Source: Bog-756 sp963812525 (lineage in GTDB: Bacteria > Actinomycetota > Acidimicrobiia > Acidimicrobiales > RAAP-2). Taken from it: DNA of 64,000 nt. The position numbers and the translations under genes were made by a program. The notes beneath the pieces were generated by a model, which saw only the letters and a list, made by a program, of their open reading frames with translations, did no database searches and was not told where the DNA came from. Location of the stretch: positions 1-64,000 of the forward strand of contig CAWEVL010000012.1 of the NCBI GenBank assembly GCA_963812525.1, given 5' to 3'. Position 1 is the stretch's first letter. Every line of letters begins with the position of its first letter. This document shows positions 1-9,411 of this stretch, in pieces.

Positions 1-1583
1 GGCAGCTTCGACGAGAGCACCCGGGCGAAGTCGACGAAGATGGCGGTGTTGCCGCCCACGTAGACGTGCTCCCCGGTTCCGGCCACGGCGGCAGGGATGG
101 TGGCGGTCCGGAGATGGTCGATGAGGTCGGTGGTGGCAGCGGCCTGCGGTGAGGAGTGGGGATAGACGGTGATCAACGACACCGTCTGGCCGTCCTTGGT
201 GGGCAGCGAGATAGGCGCGGCCACCTTGTCCACGTTGGGTTGGGTCGCCACCGCGGCGGCCAAGTGCTGCAACGCGGCGGTGTCGGCCGGACCCGAGTGC
301 TGGGTCACCAGCAGGAGGGGCCCGTTGAAGCCGGGACCGAAGCCGTGGGCCAGCAGGTCGTAGGCCTCCCGGGTGGTCGTCCCCACCGGGTCGTTGCCCT
401 GGTCGGAGGAGCCGAGCCGGAGGGAGAAGAAGGGGAGGGCCAAGAACACCACCACCAGGAGGGCCACCACCGCCGGGAGCACCGGACGCCGGCGGATGAA
501 GTCGGCCCATTGGGGCCAGAAGCCCTTGGTGCCGGCTCCGACCACCCTGGGCCCGTGCTCGGCCAGGCCCTTCTTCTGTTTCCTGCTCAGCACCTTCGGT
601 CCGATGAACCCCAACAGGGCGGGGAGCAGGGTGAGGGCGGCGATCATGGTGAAGGCCACGCCGAGGGCGGCGGCGATGGCCAGGCCGTAGAGGAAGGACA
701 CCCCCAGGGCGAACATCCCGAGCAGGGCGATGCACACGATGATGCCGGCGAACAGGACGGCCCGACCCGAGGTGTCGACGGCCTTGCCGATCGACGTGGC
801 CACCGAGTTCCCGGCGATCAGGCCCTGGCGATGACGGGTCACGATGAACAGGGCGTAGTCCACCCCCACACCCAGGCCGATCAGGAGGACCAGCTCCGTC
901 GAGAACTGGGGCATCTTGAGGACATGGCTGAGCAGGCCGATCACGCCGATGGCGGTGCCCAGGGAGGCCAGCGCCGACACCAGGGGCAGCGCCATGGCGA
1001 AGATCGAGCCGAAGACCAGCAACAACACGACGCCGGCCAGGAGGATGCCCAGTCCGGTGCCCCCGAAGGACACTCGGTCCGCCGCCTCGGCCACCTGTCC
1101 GGCCACGGCCACCTGCAAGTTCGGCCCGGCGGCGGTCTGGGCGGTGCGGACGAACGTCTTGGCCTCGGCGGTGGAGATGTTCTGGGAGAGCACATCGAAG
1201 GTGACGGTGGCGAAGCCGGTCCGGCCGTCGGCGCTGACCTGGTTGGCCCCCAGCGGGTCGTAGGGACTGGTGATGGTGGAGACGTGGGGGAGGGCCCGGA
1301 CCTTGTCGAGCATGGCGGTGACCGGGGCCTCCACCGACGGGTCGGTGACCTTGGTCCCGTCGGTGGTGTGGAAGACGATCTGCTCCCGGTCACCGGCCAC
1401 GGCCGGCGCCGCGGCCTGCAGGAGGGACAGGGCCTTGGTGGACTCGGTGTTGGGCAGGGAGAAGCTGTTGGAGTACGCGGTGCCGATGGAGCGGGACAGC
1501 CCGCTGGCCAGGACCAGGGCGGCCAGCCACAGCAGCACCACGATGACGCGGTGTCGGACGCACCAGGAGGCAAGGCGCTTCAT
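1..1583 (-). CDS. MMPL/RND-family transporter (partial, C-terminus off the left edge)
   Basis: Reading leftward from an ATG at 1583 gives about 527 residues without a stop before the window edge. The start has a GAGGAG ribosome site about 10 nt upstream. The N-terminus has a short basic stretch and a first membrane helix (about residues 12-32), then a roughly 150-residue extracytoplasmic loop. A bundle of hydrophobic helices follows, including the run LIGLGVGVDYALFIVTRHR, whose GxxxDYxxF core is typical of MMPL (MmpL/ActII-3-like) exporters. A second periplasmic loop begins near residue 380. The family exports lipids or drugs using the proton gradient; the substrate here cannot be inferred. 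The long reading frames on the opposite strand are GC-rich shadows. Confidence 0.9.
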   Translation of the reverse strand, partial: MKRLASWCVRHRVIVVLLWLAALVLASGLSRSIGTAYSNSFSLPNTESTKALSLLQAAAPAVAGDREQIVFHTTDGTKVTDPSVEAPVTAMLDKVRALPHVSTITSPYDPLGANQVSADGRTGFATVTFDVLSQNISTAEAKTFVRTAQTAAGPNLQVAVAGQVAEAADRVSFGGTGLGILLAGVVLLLVFGSIFAMALPLVSALASLGTAIGVIGLLSHVLKMPQFSTELVLLIGLGVGVDYALFIVTRHRQGLIAGNSVATSIGKAVDTSGRAVLFAGIIVCIALLGMFALGVSFLYGLAIAAALGVAFTMIAALTLLPALLGFIGPKVLSRKQKKGLAEHGPRVVGAGTKGFWPQWADFIRRRPVLPAVVALLVVVFLALPFFSLRLGSSDQGNDPVGTTTREAYDLLAHGFGPGFNGPLLLVTQHSGPADTAALQHLAAAVATQPNVDKVAAPISLPTKDGQTVSLITVYPHSSPQAAATTDLIDHLRTATIPAAVAGTGEHVYVGGNTAIFVDFARVLSSKL

Positions 1584-1822
1584 TGCAGGTGGACTCCTCA
1601 ATCGTGTTCGAACTCCGGGCAGGTGCAGGCTCCGGGGACGGCCGGGGGGCCCGCCGGCCCCGACGACGTACCGGACATTCTCGCCCATGGCGACGGGGAC
1701 CGGGTCGATGTCACCACCAACCACCATCGTGCCACCGGTCCCGGCCGTCCGGTGGGCGGTCCCGCCGGGCCGACCCCTCCGTGCCGGCACGGGTCCGGCC
1801 GGTCATCGGCCATGATGAGGGC

Positions 1823-2584
1823 GTGGACGCGCTCGAACGGCTGATCCCCCTGGACGGGGCCTTCAACTTCCGCGACCTGGGCGGGTATCCGGCCGCCGGG
1901 GGCGGCACCACCCGCTGGGGCACCCTGTTCCGGAGCGACACCCTGCACGAGCTGTCGCCGTCCGACGTCGACACCCTGCGGGCACTGGGGCTGACCACCG
2001 TCATCGATCTGCGCACCCGCCGCGAGCTCGAACAGACCGGACGCGGGCCGCTGGAGCCGGAGCCCATCCGTTACCGGCATCTCTCGGTCATCCGGGACGG
2101 GCCGGCCGCCGAGGCCGCCGGCGAAGCCATGGCGGCGCCCGACGGCGACGACCTGTCCGAGCGGTACCTGTGGTACCTCGAGGTGGGGGCGGCGGCCCTG
2201 GCCGAGGCCCTGACCGTCCTGGGTGAGCCGGCCAACTATCCGCTGGTCTTCCACTGCGCCGCCGGTAAGGACCGCACCGGTGTGCTGGCCGCTCTGGTCC
2301 TGGACCTGCTGGGCGTGGCCCCCGACGTGATCGTGGACGACTACCTGATCACCGCCGACCGAATGGAGCTGATCCTCGGGCGGTACCGGTCGGACCCGGC
2401 CTTGGAGGCCCGGATGGCCAAGGTGCCGCCCGCTCGGTTCGGCGTGCACACCTCCACCATGGAGCGGTTCCTCGACGTCCTCCACCGGCGGTTCGGTGGT
2501 GCCGAGGCATGGGCGTCGGCCGTCGGGGTGCCACCGGCATCCATCGAGCGGATGCGGGAGGTTCTGCTCGAACATCCTGGTTGA
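1823..2584 (+). CDS. Tyrosine-protein phosphatase (DSP/Y_phosphatase3 family)
   Basis: The protein of about 253 residues opens with the family signature FNFRDLGGYP. It carries the active-site loop HCAAGKDRTG, which matches HCxxGxxR with Cys as the phosphate-accepting nucleophile. I chose the GTG at 1823 because homology begins right after it and a GAGG lies just upstream. The frame is open further upstream, but that part is proline/arginine-rich and overlaps the divergent MMPL start. Enzymes of this family dephosphorylate phosphotyrosine or phosphoinositides; the substrate is unknown here. It is divergently transcribed from the MMPL gene. Confidence 0.85.
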   Translation: MDALERLIPLDGAFNFRDLGGYPAAGGGTTRWGTLFRSDTLHELSPSDVDTLRALGLTTVIDLRTRRELEQTGRGPLEPEPIRYRHLSVIRDGPAAEAAGEAMAAPDGDDLSERYLWYLEVGAAALAEALTVLGEPANYPLVFHCAAGKDRTGVLAALVLDLLGVAPDVIVDDYLITADRMELILGRYRSDPALEARMAKVPPARFGVHTSTMERFLDVLHRRFGGAEAWASAVGVPPASIERMREVLLEHPG

Positions 2585-2647
2585 CGCCCCGGCCGCCCCA
2601 GGCATCGGGGACGTCGCGGGGGCCGGGTCACCCTCTAGACTGGGAAG

Positions 2648-3250
2648 GTGACCGCTTCACTGTGGGTGCCCCTCCTGGCCGGAACGGCCATGTTCCTGGC
2701 CCTGATGACGGCCGGTCTGGTGATCACCGCGGTCTTGTTGTGGAGACTGGCCCGGCGCAAATGGCGGTCCTTCCACGCCCATGGCGCGGTCATCGGTGCC
2801 ACCGCCCTGTGGGAGGCCACCGCCGTACGCCGACGGCGCGGGGGAGAGCCGACCTCCCCCGAGGAGGTCGGACAGTGGACCGCCGGTCGGGCCCGCAAGG
2901 AGTTGTGGCGTTCGGTCGACCGGGCCGAGGCCGCCGTGCGGGCGGCTTCCGACGTCAACGCACCCACCGCCGAGCTCCCCTCGCTGTGCCGCCGGCTGCA
3001 GGCCGCGGCCATGGATCTGGACAAGGTGTTGCGGGTCGAGCCGGCCGGACCGGTGAGCATGGACCTCCGCACCCAGGTCCACGAGGTCATGCGGGCTGCC
3101 GGTGACGTGCAGCGGGCCGCGGTGGTGTCGGCCAGCGATGCCAGCAACCAACGGGTTCAGGACCTCACCCGCGATGCCGTCCACGAGATCCGGCTGCTCG
3201 ACGCCGGACTGGCCTCGGCCCAGGACGCCCTGCCCCGCCCTCCCCGCTGA
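2648..3250 (+). CDS. Hypothetical single-pass membrane protein
   Basis: A 200-residue protein starting with GTG at 2648, preceded by GGGAAG. One strong hydrophobic helix occupies roughly residues 4-33 and ends in a basic RRKWR stretch, predicting an N-out, C-in anchor. The remaining 165 residues are soluble, charged and Ala/Arg/Glu-rich with helical heptad character, ending in an Asp/Leu/Ala-rich helix. I do not recognise a family. It lies about 60 bp after the phosphatase on the same strand and could share its transcript. It converges with the aminotransferase. Confidence 0.6.
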   Translation: MTASLWVPLLAGTAMFLALMTAGLVITAVLLWRLARRKWRSFHAHGAVIGATALWEATAVRRRRGGEPTSPEEVGQWTAGRARKELWRSVDRAEAAVRAASDVNAPTAELPSLCRRLQAAAMDLDKVLRVEPAGPVSMDLRTQVHEVMRAAGDVQRAAVVSASDASNQRVQDLTRDAVHEIRLLDAGLASAQDALPRPPR

Positions 3251-3286
3251 CGGGCGGGCAGCAACGCCCGAGTTTGGCGGGGATCG

Positions 3287-4636
3287 TCAAGTGCTGGCGT
3301 CCGACAGCACGTCGGTGACGGCCGCAGCCAGCACGTCGAGGCCATCGGCCAGGAGGGACCCCTCGATGACGAGGGGGGGCAGGAGCCGGATCACGTTGCC
3401 GTAGCTCCCGCAGGACAGGACCACCACGCCCTGGCGGTGGCAGGCCTGGACGATGCGGCGGGTGGCCTCGGCGTCGGGCTCGAGGGTCCCGGGCCGGACC
3501 AGCTCCATGGCCATCATGGCCCCGCGGCCACGGACGTCGCCGATCCCCGGATGGTCCGCCTGCAGGCCGCGCAGGCAGGTGCCGACGGCGTCGCCGATCC
3601 GGACGGCCGCTCCGTCCAGTCCGTCCTCCTCCATGATCCGGAGGGAGGCCAGGGCGCCGGCGCAGGCCACCGGGTTCCCTCCGTAGGTGCCGCCGAGACC
3701 GCCGGCGTGCACGCCGTCCATCCACTCGGTCCCGCCGGTGACGGCGGCCAGCGGCATCCCACCGGCCAGGGCCTTGGCCGTGGTGATGAGGTCGGGCACC
3801 ACCGACTCGTGCTCGCAGGCGAACCACGTTCCGGTGCGGCAGAAGCCGGTCTGGATCTCGTCCGCCACGAACAGGGCCCCGACGCTCCTCGCCCACCCGG
3901 CCACGGCGGGGAGGAAGCCCGGTGCCGGCACCACGAAGCCACCCTCGCCCTGGATGGGCTCGATCAGTACGCAGGCCACGTTGGCCGCCCCCACCTGCCG
4001 CTCGATCTGCTCGATGGCCCGGGACGCGGCCTCCTCGCCGGACATCCCCTCGGGATCCCGCATCGGGTAGGACATGGGCACCCGGTAGATCTCGGGGGCG
4101 AACGGGCCGAAGCGTTCGCGGTAGGGCAGGTTCTTGGCGGTGAGGGCCATGGTCAGGTTGGTGCGGCCGTGGTAGGCGTGATCGAACACCACCACCGCCT
4201 GCCGCCCGGTGACGTGGCGGGCGATCTTGACCGCGTTCTCGACGGCCTCGGCCCCCGAGTTGAACAGCGCCGTCCGCTTGTCGTGCCGGCCCGGCGTCCG
4301 CTGGTTGAGCGCCTCGCACACCGCCACGTACTCCTCGTACGGCGTGACCATGAAACAGGTGTGGCTGAACTGCCCCACCTGCGACCGGACGGCGTCCACC
4401 ACGGCGGGCGCGGCGTGGCCCACGCTGACCACGGCGATGCCCGAGCCCAGGTCGATGAGCGAGTTGCCGTCCACGTCGACCAGGACCGCACCGGAGGCCT
4501 CGGCGATGTACACCGGGAACATGGTGGACACCCCGGAGGCCACGGCCGCCGAGCGCCGTCGCTCCAACTCGGTCGACCGCGGACCCGGGAGTCGGGTGAC
4601 CAGGGTGCGCTGCTGCTTGATCAGGGACGGTTCCAC
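3287..4636 (-). CDS. gabT: Class III aminotransferase, 4-aminobutyrate aminotransferase type
   Basis: A 449-residue PLP enzyme of normal family length. Visible landmarks are NSGAEAVENAVKIAR (cofactor phosphate site), DEIQTGFCRTG (the Asp that pairs with the pyridine nitrogen) and TTAKALAGGMPLAAV with the Schiff-base lysine. Overall resemblance is to GabT, which transfers the amino group of GABA to 2-oxoglutarate giving succinate semialdehyde. Related omega-amino acid transaminases cannot be excluded. The start is GTG at 4636 with no convincing ribosome site. A glutamine-synthetase-like gene of the polyamine/GABA type sits at the far end of this window but is not linked. Confidence 0.85.
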   Translation of the reverse strand: MEPSLIKQQRTLVTRLPGPRSTELERRRSAAVASGVSTMFPVYIAEASGAVLVDVDGNSLIDLGSGIAVVSVGHAAPAVVDAVRSQVGQFSHTCFMVTPYEEYVAVCEALNQRTPGRHDKRTALFNSGAEAVENAVKIARHVTGRQAVVVFDHAYHGRTNLTMALTAKNLPYRERFGPFAPEIYRVPMSYPMRDPEGMSGEEAASRAIEQIERQVGAANVACVLIEPIQGEGGFVVPAPGFLPAVAGWARSVGALFVADEIQTGFCRTGTWFACEHESVVPDLITTAKALAGGMPLAAVTGGTEWMDGVHAGGLGGTYGGNPVACAGALASLRIMEEDGLDGAAVRIGDAVGTCLRGLQADHPGIGDVRGRGAMMAMELVRPGTLEPDAEATRRIVQACHRQGVVVLSCGSYGNVIRLLPPLVIEGSLLADGLDVLAAAVTDVLSDAST

Positions 4637-4685
4637 GGGGGCAACGGTACAGGAGCCGCCGGGCCGGGCCGAGGTCGGGCCGGGG

Positions 4686-5456
4686 TCAGGCCGGGGCCAG
4701 GGCGATGACGGCGAACACGGCGCCGGTGGGGTCGGACAGGACGGCGAACCGCCCGATGGGGATGTCGATGGGCCCGACCACCAGGCTGGCCCCGTGGCCG
4801 GTGGCCTCGGCCACGGTGGCGTCGCAGTCGGCGGTGCCGAAGTAGGTCAGCCAGTAGGACGGCACCTCGGCGGGCACCTCGGCGGGCATGGTCATCATGC
4901 CGCCGATCTCGACCCCGTGGAGCTTCCACTCGGTGTACTCCATGCCGGCGGCATCACTGGATGCCGCCTCCCAACCGAAGACGTCGCCGTAGAAGGCCGC
5001 CGCGGCGGCGGTGTCCCGGGTGGACAGTTCGTTCCAGACGAGGGCCCCCGGCTCGTTGACCAGGCCGGCGCCGATGTGCCGCCGGGGCTTCCAGACGGCC
5101 GCCGCGGCCCCGGTGGGGTCGGCGAAGACGGCCATGCGCCCCACGTCGAGCACGTCCATCGGTTCGACGAAGACGGTGCCGCCGGCCGCCTTGACCTTGG
5201 CGATGGTGGCGTCGGCGTCGGTCACCGAGATGTAGGTGGTCCAGGCCGGAGGCTGGCCCTCCATCATGATGGGTCCGGCCCCCGCCACCGGCCGGCCGTT
5301 CTTCTCGAACATGTGGTAGTGCCCGGCCTCGGGTCCCTGATCGTGGGCCTCCCAGCCGAAGAGCCCGGCGTAGAAGGTGGCCGAGGCGGCCAGGTCGGGA
5401 CTGGCCAGGTCGACCCATGACGGGGTTCCGGGCTCGTACGAGGTGCGAGTGGCCAT
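4686..5456 (-). CDS. Two-domain VOC (glyoxalase-fold) protein
   Basis: A 256-residue protein built of two tandem VOC modules. Each has the 'PSWVDLASPDLAASATFYAGLFGWE' type opening, the second reading VWNELSTRDTAAAAAFYGDVF, followed by a 'V(F/V)xDPTGAxxAV' strand. I placed the start at the ATG at 5456 because AAGGAG lies 8 nt upstream; an in-frame start 13 codons earlier is less likely. The family includes metal-dependent lyases, dioxygenases and antibiotic-sequestering proteins. Actinobacterial two-domain members are often annotated only as hydroxylases or VOC proteins, so no reaction is assigned. Confidence 0.85.
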   Translation of the reverse strand: MATRTSYEPGTPSWVDLASPDLAASATFYAGLFGWEAHDQGPEAGHYHMFEKNGRPVAGAGPIMMEGQPPAWTTYISVTDADATIAKVKAAGGTVFVEPMDVLDVGRMAVFADPTGAAAAVWKPRRHIGAGLVNEPGALVWNELSTRDTAAAAAFYGDVFGWEAASSDAAGMEYTEWKLHGVEIGGMMTMPAEVPAEVPSYWLTYFGTADCDATVAEATGHGASLVVGPIDIPIGRFAVLSDPTGAVFAVIALAPA

Positions 5457-5663
5457 CGTGGCTCCTTGTCGTACCGGACGCGCCCCCCGGGTCACCCCTG
5501 GCGGGGCGGGGCGCTTCGTCTCCTGACCCAGCCTGGCACGTCGCGGACCGGTGTGCCCGGGCAGTCCGAGGGCCCGGGATGCCTCGCGGGTTCCCGGGGA
5601 TGGCCGGGCATGGTCGCGGCCGGGACCCAGTCCATTCCCGACGGTGACGGCGCGGTACCGACC

Positions 5664-6932
5664 TCAGTTCCCGAAATTCCAGGTCTCGCCCTTCTCGTAG
5701 CGGTGGAGGATGTTCTTGGCCATCAGGATCTTGTGCACTTCGTCGGGACCGTCGGCCAGGCGCAGGACGCGGGCGGTCAGGTACATCTGAGCCAGCGGGA
5801 GGTCGTTGCTGACCCCGGCCCCGCCCCACACCTGGATGGCCCGGTCCACGACCCGGTGGTAGGCGGCGGGCACGAAGACCTTGATGGCGGAGATGGCCGT
5901 GCGCACATCGGGGTCGCCGTTGGCCACCTTCTCGGCGGCGTTGATGGTCATGAGCCGGGCCGACTGGACGTCCATATACGACTCGGCGATGAATCCCTGG
6001 ATGAACTGCTTGTCCTTCAGCAGCCCGCCGTGGACCTCGCGGGTCAGGGCCCGTTCGACCGTGAGGTCGAAGGCCCGCCACATCTGTCCCACGGAGTTCA
6101 TGCAGTGGTAGACCCGTCCCGCCCCCAGCCGGTCCTGGGCGGCCTGGTGGCCCTGGCCCACGAGGCCCAGCGTGTTCTCGACGGGGACCCGGACGTCCTC
6201 GTACTTGATCTCGCAGTGGTCGGAGGTGGCGTGCCCGAAGATCCCGATGCCGCGGATGATGTTGACCCCCTTGGTGTCGGTGGGGACGATGATCTGGGTC
6301 ATGCGCCCGGGGGCGCCCAGTTCACCGGAGGGGTCGTTGGCCCGGCACATGACGATGAAGAAGTCGGCGTCGATCCCGTTGGACGTGAACCACTTGTGCC
6401 CGTTGATGACCCAGTCGTCCCCATCACGGACCGCCTCGGTCTGGATGGACCGGGGGTCGGAGCCGGCGTTGTCCGGCTCGGTCATGGAGAAGCCCGACTG
6501 CATGGTCCCCTCGATGAGCGGGAGGAGCCACTTGCGCTTCTGCTCCTCGGTGCCGTACTTGACCAGGATGGTGGAGTTGCCCGAGTTGGGGGCGGCGATG
6601 CCGAACAGGGCAGAGGCGCCCACGGCGTAGGCCAGGATCTCGTACATGTAGGCCGTGGCCAGGAAGTCGAGCCCCATCCCCCCGTACTCCTTGGGCAGGT
6701 GGGGGGCCCACAGGCCGGCCTCGTTCACCTTGGCTTTGATGGTCTCGCGAAGCTCGATGCTCCTGCGCCGGCCCTCCTCGCGGTCGTCGGCGGTCAGGTC
6801 GCTACCCCGCCGGGAGCGCCAGAGGATCTCCTCGTTGGGCAGGATCTCGAGGTTGATGAAGTCCGCCGTGCGCCGGCGGATGTCGTTGATCTCGGGGTCC
6901 AGGCCGGGTATCGGCGTCACGTTGATCGCCAT
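5664..6932 (-). CDS. Acyl-CoA dehydrogenase (ACAD10/11-like)
   Basis: A 422-residue FAD-dependent dehydrogenase starting at ATG 6932 with AAGGAG 7 nt upstream. The FAD/substrate signature FSMTEPDNAGSDP and the C-terminal VWGGAGVSNDLPLAQMY and LRLADGPDEVHK segments are clear. The DGPDEVH motif is typical of the ACAD10/11-like branch found in actinobacterial lipid and steroid catabolism. It catalyses alpha,beta-dehydrogenation of an acyl-CoA, passing electrons to ETF. No thiolase, hydratase or ETF gene is adjacent. Confidence 0.9.
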   Translation of the reverse strand: MAINVTPIPGLDPEINDIRRRTADFINLEILPNEEILWRSRRGSDLTADDREEGRRRSIELRETIKAKVNEAGLWAPHLPKEYGGMGLDFLATAYMYEILAYAVGASALFGIAAPNSGNSTILVKYGTEEQKRKWLLPLIEGTMQSGFSMTEPDNAGSDPRSIQTEAVRDGDDWVINGHKWFTSNGIDADFFIVMCRANDPSGELGAPGRMTQIIVPTDTKGVNIIRGIGIFGHATSDHCEIKYEDVRVPVENTLGLVGQGHQAAQDRLGAGRVYHCMNSVGQMWRAFDLTVERALTREVHGGLLKDKQFIQGFIAESYMDVQSARLMTINAAEKVANGDPDVRTAISAIKVFVPAAYHRVVDRAIQVWGGAGVSNDLPLAQMYLTARVLRLADGPDEVHKILMAKNILHRYEKGETWNFGN

Positions 6933-7020
6933 GGCGAACTCCTTTGTCTGGCATCGGATCGGGGCGGTGGGCCCCGATCCATCATGGCGCAGTCGACGGC
7001 ACGGCGGGCCGTCCCGACGG

Positions 7021-9201
7021 CTACCCCAGCGTGACCTCGGTGGCGATGCCGGGGTCGGAGGCGTCCCGGGCCACCCGCACCCGGTAGGCCCCGGGCCGGA
7101 CGACCATGGCGTGCCGGTCGGTGTCCCGCTCGGCCAGGGCGGTGACCGGCAGGTCCAGCTCGATGGCGGCGGCCTCGCCGGTTCCCATCGTCACGCGACG
7201 GAAGCCGATGAGCCGCTCCGGACGGCCGGAGCCGAGACGGCGGCCGTAGACCTGGACCACATCCGTCCCCGGGCGTGACCCGGTGTTGCGCACCGAGGCC
7301 GTGACCCGAAGGACGGTGCGGGCCTCCTCGACCCCGACGGCGGCCGACTCGAGGGCGAAGGTGGTGTAGCTCAGGCCGAAGCCGAAGGGATAGGCCGGGG
7401 CCGTGTCCTGGCGGGCCAGGTGCCAGTAGCCGTGCCACGAGTCGTAGGCGAAGGCGGTGCTGTCGGGGTCGAACTCGGGCAGGTCCGACTGGCGCCTCGG
7501 GACGCTGAACGGCAGCCGCCCGGCGGCGTCCGCCCGGCCCAGCAGGACATCGGCCAGGCCGTGCCCACCTTCCATGCCCGAGTACCACGCCTGCACCAGC
7601 GCAGGCACGGCGTCGTCCCACTCCGAGACGACCACGGCGCTGCCGGCCACCACCGCCACCACCGTCCGCGGATTCGCCGCGGTCACGGCCCGGATCAGGG
7701 CGACGTCATGATCGTGGAGGTGGAGCGAGCGGCGGTCGCCTCCCTCGGCGAAGCCCACGCCACCCGGCGATTCCTCCACGTGGTCAGGGGCCCGGATGGT
7801 CCGCTCCTCGGCGATCTCGGCGCTGAACCGCTCGACGAGGGCCGGATCGTCCTCGCCGGGGAACAGCTCGGTGAGGTGGCCGGTGGCGAACTCCCCGATG
7901 TACTCACCCTCGTCCGAGCGGGTGTAGCCGACCACCACCAGGGCCAGGTCGGCCGAGGCGGCCACCTCGGCAGCCACTCCGGGATCGGCGCCGTCGTCCA
8001 GCCGCAGCTGGACCCGGGGAAGGGCGGCCCGGAGGCCATCGGCCACCGTGACCACCTCGGGCGCCCACACGTCGCTGGAGCCGCCGTCCCCCAGGTTGAC
8101 GGCGACGGCCAGTCGGCCCAGGACCGCCACCGATCCCCCGTCCTCCACGGTCAGGGGGAGGATCGGCGTCCCACCCACCGGCTGGTTGCGCAGGAGGACC
8201 ACCGACTTGGCCGCAGCCTCGCGGGCCAGGGCCCGGTGGGCCGGCTGGGCGAGGACGCCGCGGTCCGGCGTCGGCGCACCGAGTACGTCATCGAACCGCC
8301 GCCGGGTGGCCACGATCCGCTCGACGGCCTGGTCGACCTCGGACCAGCTCACCTCGCCGCGCTCGAGCGCGGCCCCCAGGTGATCGGCCCGGATCATCCG
8401 GTAGGGCATCTCCACGTCGAGCCCGGCACGGAGGGAGCACCCGGCGTCACGGAGTCCCAGGATCCAGTCGCTGATGACAAAGCCGTCGAATCCCCACTCG
8501 TCCCGCAGGATCCCGGTCAGCAGTTCCCGGTTCTCACCGCACCACTCGCCGTTGACGCGGTTGTAGGCGCTCATGACCACCGCCACCCCCTCGTCCACGA
8601 TCCGCTTGAAGTGGGGGAGGTAGACCTCGTGGAGGGCGACCTCGTCCACGGTGATGTCCACGATGAAGCGGGCGTTCTCCATCGAGTTGCAGGCGAAGTG
8701 CTTGACGCAGGCCATGGCATGGCGCTGCACGCCGCGGGTCAGCGCGGCGCCCATCTCGCCCACGTGGTGGGGATCCTCACCGTAGGTCTCCTGGGCCCGG
8801 CCCCAGGCCGGGTGACGCAGAACGTTGACGCACACCCCGCCGTACAGGTCGGCGCCCACCGCCCGCAGCTCGAGGCCGATGGCCTCGCCGATCCGCTCCT
8901 CGAGCTCCACGTCCCAGGTGGCGCCCCGGGCCATGGTCACCGGGAAGCAGGTGGACTGGTCCACCACCACACCCCGTGGGCCGTCGGAGAAGGCGAAGCC
9001 GGGCAGCCCGAGGCGGTCCACCCGGGCGGCCCGGAACGGGCTCTTGTGGTAGCCCTGCTCGCTCAGGTAGACGAGGCCGGCCCAGAACGGCGCGTCGCCG
9101 TCCAGGCACCACAGCTTCTCGTCCGGCGTCATCGCCGCCACGGTGGCCCGCACCTCGTGGCGGGGGGAGTGGCGCTGGTGCTCGGTCGGTTCGGAGGTCA
9201 C
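7021..9201 (-). CDS. Glycoside hydrolase family 3 (beta-glucosidase-like)
   Basis: About 726 residues. The N-terminal barrel carries the conserved CVKHFACNSMEN segment (substrate-binding Lys-His) and GFDGFVISDW, whose Asp is the GH3 nucleophile. An alpha/beta sandwich follows, with YSGMEGGHGLADVLLG and GRLPFSVP, and then a fibronectin-III-like C-terminal domain (FGFGLSYTTF onward). I prefer the GTG at 9201, with GGGAGA upstream, over an in-frame start 19 codons earlier. No signal peptide is visible, so it is probably cytosolic and would act on imported beta-glucosides or related oligosaccharides. Confidence 0.88.
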   Translation of the reverse strand: MTSEPTEHQRHSPRHEVRATVAAMTPDEKLWCLDGDAPFWAGLVYLSEQGYHKSPFRAARVDRLGLPGFAFSDGPRGVVVDQSTCFPVTMARGATWDVELEERIGEAIGLELRAVGADLYGGVCVNVLRHPAWGRAQETYGEDPHHVGEMGAALTRGVQRHAMACVKHFACNSMENARFIVDITVDEVALHEVYLPHFKRIVDEGVAVVMSAYNRVNGEWCGENRELLTGILRDEWGFDGFVISDWILGLRDAGCSLRAGLDVEMPYRMIRADHLGAALERGEVSWSEVDQAVERIVATRRRFDDVLGAPTPDRGVLAQPAHRALAREAAAKSVVLLRNQPVGGTPILPLTVEDGGSVAVLGRLAVAVNLGDGGSSDVWAPEVVTVADGLRAALPRVQLRLDDGADPGVAAEVAASADLALVVVGYTRSDEGEYIGEFATGHLTELFPGEDDPALVERFSAEIAEERTIRAPDHVEESPGGVGFAEGGDRRSLHLHDHDVALIRAVTAANPRTVVAVVAGSAVVVSEWDDAVPALVQAWYSGMEGGHGLADVLLGRADAAGRLPFSVPRRQSDLPEFDPDSTAFAYDSWHGYWHLARQDTAPAYPFGFGLSYTTFALESAAVGVEEARTVLRVTASVRNTGSRPGTDVVQVYGRRLGSGRPERLIGFRRVTMGTGEAAAIELDLPVTALAERDTDRHAMVVRPGAYRVRVARDASDPGIATEVTLG

Positions 9202-9411
9202 GGAAGTCAGTCTCCCAGCCGGCCACCGGTCGCGTCGGGGGGACGGGCCGGGCGACACGTTTCGTCACTTCAGGGTCCCCCGGCGCCGGGCGGCCCGCCC
9301 CAGGGGAGGGTGACGGGCTGCGCCATCGGGTCGGACCGCTCTTGATCATCCCCGGGCCGGACCGCCGCCGCCGACGTGGCCGAGCGCGTGGCCCGGTTCG
9401 GCCGGTGAGGG

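Noticed and set aside
156..1844. Long + strand open frame of over 500 codons opposite the MMPL gene
   Set aside because: Composition is His/Gly/Arg/Gln-rich with no domain; it mirrors MMPL codons on the other strand, as do many long antisense frames in this GC-rich window.
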